Source: an uncultured Lachnospiraceae bacterium (GTDB lineage Bacteria > Bacillota_A > Clostridia > Lachnospirales > Lachnospiraceae). Taken from it: a stretch of 9,424 nt of DNA. The notes beneath the pieces were generated by a model that saw only the letters and a list, made by a program, of their open reading frames with translations, did not search any database and was not told the origin of the DNA. The stretch is taken from contig CAJUQU010000145.1 of the NCBI GenBank assembly GCA_910588595.1, positions 1 to 9,424 on the forward strand, read 5' to 3'. The position numbers were made by a program, and so were the translations under genes. Positions 6,178 to 9,424 of this stretch are shown here, in pieces. Numbering within the stretch: the first letter of the stretch is position 1; the number at the start of each line of letters is the position of its first letter.

Positions 6178-7537
6178 ACTGACCACAAAGACTTTTTTCC
6201 TGCTTCTCATCCTGTCGCTGACGATCATTTTGTCCGCCTACGGCTGTATCTGGCTTTTCCTCCCCTATGCGGATCAAAAGCTTGCACAGCGCAGTCTCGA
6301 CCAGCGGACGCAGCAGTTTGTCTCCTGCCTGTGGACGACGGCAAGGGACGACAGCGAACCCCTCTTCACAGACTTTATCCGCCAGACCGGCGCCGAGCTT
6401 TTCCTGCTCGACAGTGACGGGGATGCGGTCAGTCCGTTTACATTTCAAAAGTATCAAAATCAGGACTGGGCAGACGGCGGGACGTTGCCAGAAGACCGCT
6501 ATCCGTTTCGCTTTGCGGACTCTGACGACGAGTATGTGCTCATCACCTGCCATAACCCTTCACGTTCTGACGAGATCGCAGCCGCGGTGCGGAAAAGTAT
6601 TCCCTTTGTCGCGCTGCTGATCCTCCTGCTCTCCTCCGTCAGCGCGTTTTTGTTCTCGCGCCACACCACAAAGCCGATCATCCGCATCAGCGGCATCGCG
6701 GACAGGATCGCGAATCTTGATTTCAGCTGGTACTGCCCTGATCTTCGCGGGGATGAGATCGGCGTCCTGTCACAGAGCATCAACGAGCTGTCCGACAAAC
6801 TGCACAACGCGCTCGACGAGATCCGGCGCAGGAATGACCGCCTCGAGGATGAGATCCTGCTCGAGAAAGAGCGCGAGCGCCGGAGAATGCTCTTCTTTTC
6901 AGGCGTCTCCCACGAGCTCAAGACGCCGATCGCTGTCGTGATCGGACAGCTGGAAGGCATGCAGGCACAGATCGGCGTGTACAAAGACCGCGAAAAATAT
7001 CTCGCGCGCAGCGCGGAGATCCTGCAGTCCCTCAACAGCTTTATCAAGGAAGTCCTGCTGGTCTCCCATGTGGATATGCAGGCAGAACCTGCGATGACCA
7101 CCGTCGATCTGTCCCGTCTTCTGGCGGTTCTGACCGCTGACTATATGGACTACGCGCAGCCGCTCGCCATCCGTTTTTTTATCGATATCGAACCCGATGT
7201 CCAAACATACGGGGATGCGATGCTGCTGAAAAAAGCGCTCGGAAATGTGATCGGAAATGCAGTCACCTACTCGCCCGAACACGGCAGCGTCACCATAAGG
7301 CTCACCCGCGCTCACGGCAGTGCGACACTCACTGTGGTCAATGCAGACGCACATATCGATGAGACGGATCTGCCGCACCTCTTTGAGGCTTTTTACCGCG
7401 CAGACCGATCCGCAGCGCACGGCAGCGGGCTCGGGCTCTATATCACGAAGATGATCTTTGAGAACAATCAAGTCAGCCACTCCATCGAAAACACCGGGGA
7501 CGGCGTAACGTTTACTGCCGTCTTTTTGACCGCCTGA
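6158..7537 (+). CDS. Two-component sensor histidine kinase (HAMP-HisKA-HATPase)
   Basis: The 459-residue membrane kinase partners the overlapping response regulator. TM1 is at about 12-35, an extracytoplasmic sensing region of about 110 residues follows, and TM2 is at about 147-167. HAMP covers about 167-220 and contains the conserved region before DEIGVLSQSIN. The dimerisation helix has FFSGVSHELKTP with phospho-acceptor His252. In the ATPase domain the N box is LGNVIGNAVTYSP (Asn363/Asn367). The G1 position reads VVNADAHI, without the classical DxGxG, and G2 is HGSGLGLYI (421-429). The altered G1 is seen in other clostridial sensors with a strong G2, so activity is still plausible. AAGGAG upstream favours ATG 6158 over the in-frame ATG at 6170. 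The adjacent ABC transporter suggests it senses a compound acting on the envelope, but the ligand cannot be deduced. Confidence 0.96.
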   Translation: MGKLMHKLTTKTFFLLLILSLTIILSAYGCIWLFLPYADQKLAQRSLDQRTQQFVSCLWTTARDDSEPLFTDFIRQTGAELFLLDSDGDAVSPFTFQKYQNQDWADGGTLPEDRYPFRFADSDDEYVLITCHNPSRSDEIAAAVRKSIPFVALLILLLSSVSAFLFSRHTTKPIIRISGIADRIANLDFSWYCPDLRGDEIGVLSQSINELSDKLHNALDEIRRRNDRLEDEILLEKERERRRMLFFSGVSHELKTPIAVVIGQLEGMQAQIGVYKDREKYLARSAEILQSLNSFIKEVLLVSHVDMQAEPAMTTVDLSRLLAVLTADYMDYAQPLAIRFFIDIEPDVQTYGDAMLLKKALGNVIGNAVTYSPEHGSVTIRLTRAHGSATLTVVNADAHIDETDLPHLFEAFYRADRSAAHGSGLGLYITKMIFENNQVSHSIENTGDGVTFTAVFLTA

Positions 7538-7539
7538 CC

Positions 7540-7572
7540 TTTTGCGCGATCCGCCATGATCGATCCGCAAAA
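7540..7572 (+). terminator. Weak imperfect hairpin after the histidine kinase gene
   Basis: TTTTGCG (7540-7546) can pair with CGCAAAA (7566-7572), and CGATC with GATCG inside, leaving a three-base bulge and a short loop. It starts three bases after the kinase stop. No T-tract follows on the plus strand, so it is at best a weak terminator or an mRNA-end structure. Confidence 0.3.
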
Positions 7573-7586
7573 AGACCTCTCAGCAC

Positions 7587-7630
7587 AAACTAAACACAAA
7601 CTCCACATAAACTCCACAAAAATACACACA
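7587..7630 (+). promoter_or_regulatory. 11-bp-phased direct repeats: candidate response-regulator binding site
   Basis: Read in steps of 11 bases from 7587, the sequence is AAACTAAACAC, AAACTCCACAT, AAACTCCACAA, AAATACACACA. The middle two share ten identical bases (AAACTCCACA), the outer two are degenerate. Repeats spaced one helical turn apart are the usual target of OmpR-family dimers bound head to tail. They end just before the expected -35 position (about 7633-7638) of the TATGAT promoter, a normal place for an activator. The regulator is encoded 1.4 kb upstream. Confidence 0.65.
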
Positions 7631-7655
7631 ATCTCCAGACAACTCCCGCAGTATT

Positions 7656-7661
7656 TATGAT
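7656..7661 (+). promoter_or_regulatory. -10 box of the probable ABC-transporter promoter
   Basis: TATGAT differs from TATAAT at one base and lies about 45 bases before the ABC start. The hexamer 17 bases upstream (CTCCAG region) is a poor -35, which fits a promoter needing activation from the repeats at 7587-7630. The ribosome site is AAAGGAG (7686-7692) or GGAG (7699-7702). Confidence 0.5.
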
Positions 7662-7706
7662 AAACTGGATCCATCACATAAATGCAAAGGAGTTGTATGG
7701 AGTTTT

Positions 7707-8597
7707 ATGAAAATCGATGTCGACCATATCACCATGATCTATCCATCGGGCAAGAAGGCGCTGCAGGACATTTCCCTCCGCGCCGAAAGCCCAAACTTCA
7801 TCGGCGTTCTCGGTCCGAACGGTGCCGGGAAAACGACGCTGATGAAGCTGTTGATCGCAGGACTTCTGCCCACCAAAGGTGAGATCCTTCTGAACGAAAA
7901 GCCCCTGCTCTCACAGGAAAAGTATCTGAAATCACAGCTCGGCTACCTGCCGCAGAGCTTTGGACTGTACGATGAATTGACAGTCTGGCAGTTTCTCGAC
8001 TACATGGCAGCGCTCAAAAATATCAAGGACTCCGGAGCGATCGCCGAAGTGCTGGAACGCACAAACATGACAGGGCAGAAAAAGACACGCATACGCAGTC
8101 TTTCGGGCGGTCAGAGACAGCGCGTCGGGATCGCGCAGGCACTGCTCGGCAATCCGCAGCTGATCATACTCGACGAGCCTACTGTCGGTCTGGACCCCGA
8201 GGAGCGTGTCAAGTTCCGCAATATTTTCTCGGAGATGGCGCAGGACAAGATCGTTCTGCTCTCCACACATATCGTCGAGGATGTGCAGGCAGTCTGTAAC
8301 CGTGTGCTTGTGATCCATGACGGTCTGATCCTCTTTGACGGTACGCCGTCCCGACTCATCGCGCAGACGGAGCACCATGTCGGGATCTATCACGCACAAC
8401 TGGGCGATGCCGTCCCTGACGGATGCCAGATCGTCTCCAAAGTCCATACGGCTGACGGAATCCGCTCCCGCATCGTCGCAGAGCACCTGCCCCCATACGC
8501 GCAGCCCTGCGAACCGACGCTGGAAGACGCCTACCTGTACTGCATCCATCGTCCCCAAAACCGTATCGATCCACGAGAGGAGCCTGCCGCAAAATGA
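7707..8597 (+). CDS. ABC transporter ATP-binding protein
   Basis: The 296-residue cytoplasmic ATPase would power the membrane partner encoded next. It has Walker A GPNGAGKTT (36-44), Q-loop Gln83 (YLPQSFGLY), signature LSGGQRQRVG (132-141), Walker B LIILDEP (152-158) with catalytic Glu157, D-loop GLD and switch His188 (STHIVED). Everything needed for hydrolysis is present. A C-terminal tail of about 80 residues after the core is typical of ABC-2-type exporters such as drug and bacteriocin-resistance ATPases. ATG 7707 keeps the frame. A nearby ATG at 7697 is in another frame and has better spacing to AAAGGAG, so initiation at 7707 may rely on GGAG at 7699-7702. The stop overlaps the permease start by four bases (ATGA). 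The neighbouring two-component pair suggests induced export or self-protection, with unknown substrate. Confidence 0.96.
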   Translation: MKIDVDHITMIYPSGKKALQDISLRAESPNFIGVLGPNGAGKTTLMKLLIAGLLPTKGEILLNEKPLLSQEKYLKSQLGYLPQSFGLYDELTVWQFLDYMAALKNIKDSGAIAEVLERTNMTGQKKTRIRSLSGGQRQRVGIAQALLGNPQLIILDEPTVGLDPEERVKFRNIFSEMAQDKIVLLSTHIVEDVQAVCNRVLVIHDGLILFDGTPSRLIAQTEHHVGIYHAQLGDAVPDGCQIVSKVHTADGIRSRIVAEHLPPYAQPCEPTLEDAYLYCIHRPQNRIDPREEPAAK

Positions 8598-9424
8598 AAC
8601 GTATTCTTTTTTCCTTTTACCGTGTTGAGCTAAAGCGTCTGCTGTCGTCCCGGAATGTGATCACAGCAGCAATCCTGTCCATGCTCTCGCTGCCTCTGGG
8701 CAATCTTCTGTATGAACACTCTTCCCGTGTCATGTCAGCCCGCTATATCATGACTCCGGTGCTGACGGGAACGACGGTCGGTGCCGTCGTGTGGGCTGTG
8801 GTCATGATCATGGAGAGTGACAGACTGCAGCGCAGCGGTGTGCATATCCTGACAGATGCCGTCGCACCGCCTGCATCTTTGTCCGCCGCAAGAACGCTTG
8901 CGCTGTTGACGATATCCATGATCGTGACTGCACTCACCGCACTGGTATATCTGCCCTACACCGCAGCCAGGATGTCCTACTTGTTCTCGCCGGGCTTTTA
9001 CTTTGCCAATTTTGCGGTCTTCATGCTCCCGACCTGGTGGATCTCTATCCTGCTCGCGGATGCGCTCTACCAGATCACGCGGCGCGTAGAAGGCTCAGTC
9101 ATACTCTATATCGCAATAGCTGGCGTGAGTGTCAGCGGTATCGCCTCCTCCGATTATTTCATGCGCTGGATCAATCCGTTTGTCATCACATACTCCGACG
9201 GTTTCCCGTCGATCTGGCCTCTGCGCATCGGGCTGTACACGCGCGTCATATGGATCTGCATCGCACTGGCGTTTTGGCTGATATCTATGTTGTGTGTCCG
9301 CAGATATCAGAGAGGGCTGGTCTTTTCATTCCGCAAAAACGTGCGGAAACTTTACATCCTGGCTCCTGCTGCCGTGTCTGCCGCAGCCGCGGTCTGTCTA
9401 TGGCTCTTCCAGCCCTTTATCGAC
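8594..9424 (+). CDS. ABC-2-type transporter permease, N-terminal part (runs off right edge)
   Basis: A frame of 277 codons is open to the last base with no stop. It begins at ATG 8594, which overlaps the ATPase stop as ATGA; AGGAG at 8578-8582 lies 11 bases upstream. Hydrophobic helices are at about 22-40, 54-74, 101-122, 136-158, 167-185, 215-234 and 253-272. The first cytoplasmic stretch, YRVELKRLLSSR, resembles the amphipathic lead-in of ABC-2 permeases. Six helices complete a usual ABC-2 unit, so the seventh near residue 253, with the frame still open, suggests a longer protein with an extra domain. It should pair with the ATPase encoded upstream. Membrane role and coupling are solid; subfamily and cargo cannot be told. 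Confidence 0.9.
   Translation, partial: MKRILFSFYRVELKRLLSSRNVITAAILSMLSLPLGNLLYEHSSRVMSARYIMTPVLTGTTVGAVVWAVVMIMESDRLQRSGVHILTDAVAPPASLSAARTLALLTISMIVTALTALVYLPYTAARMSYLFSPGFYFANFAVFMLPTWWISILLADALYQITRRVEGSVILYIAIAGVSVSGIASSDYFMRWINPFVITYSDGFPSIWPLRIGLYTRVIWICIALAFWLISMLCVRRYQRGLVFSFRKNVRKLYILAPAAVSAAAAVCLWLFQPFID

Noticed and set aside
5996..6553. Minus-strand open frame of 185 codons across the regulator/kinase junction, and similar ones at 6899-7570 and 7932-8558
   Set aside because: These are shadows of GC-rich coding sequence. The plus-strand frames have intact family motifs.
7682..7882. Short frame of 66 codons starting upstream of the ABC ATPase
   Set aside because: It overlaps the ATPase in another frame and encodes a basic, low-information shadow. 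A tiny leader peptide starting at 7697 cannot be excluded but has no support.

Overview
The window looks like chromosomal DNA of a Gram-positive gut clostridium, most likely Lachnospiraceae. This rests on strong AGGAGG-type ribosome sites, cytoplasmic proteins built from FDPMTG repeats or C-terminal zinc ribbons, a Hanks-type kinase next to FHA and VWA proteins, and an OmpR/HisKA pair beside an ABC-2 transporter. The first 48 bases are not biological. They match an Illumina P7/index/read-2 adapter, so the left edge is an assembly end with untrimmed adapter, and the leftmost gene is cut there.

Left block (49-5270, all minus strand, fairly AT-rich). Reading in the direction of transcription, an SGNH-hydrolase-like membrane-anchored protein (5270-4446) comes first and is probably a separate unit. 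After a 215-base regulatory gap comes an apparent operon. It encodes a VWA-TM-FHA membrane protein (4230-2725), a small coiled-coil protein with a C-terminal zinc ribbon (2684-2298), and a membrane protein with seven cytoplasmic FDPMTG repeats and a large extracytoplasmic domain (2265-466). A terminator-like hairpin (380-410) follows, then the start of a Ser/Thr protein kinase (348 to the edge). Kinase (writer), FHA (phosphothreonine reader) and two membrane proteins with external domains suggest a trans-envelope phospho-signalling cassette. Its promoter region carries two TGTCA-N5-TGACA-like dyads, which also form an 18-bp perfect inverted repeat; one dyad overlaps the likely -35 box.

Right block (5470-9424, plus strand, noticeably GC-richer). 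An OmpR-family response regulator overlaps a HAMP/HisKA histidine kinase. After a 169-base gap with three or four 11-bp-phased AAACTCCACA-like direct repeats come an ABC-transporter ATPase and, coupled by an ATGA overlap, a membrane permease that runs off the right edge. The phased repeats upstream of a TATGAT -10 box are a convincing candidate binding site for the neighbouring regulator. The simplest model is a sensor-regulator pair inducing a transporter, as in antimicrobial-peptide resistance modules, but the substrate cannot be read from sequence.

The two blocks diverge from about 5271-5469 and differ in base composition, so they may have different histories. No tRNA, rRNA, CRISPR array, insertion sequence or phage gene was seen. 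There is no gene-free stretch longer than 300 bases.
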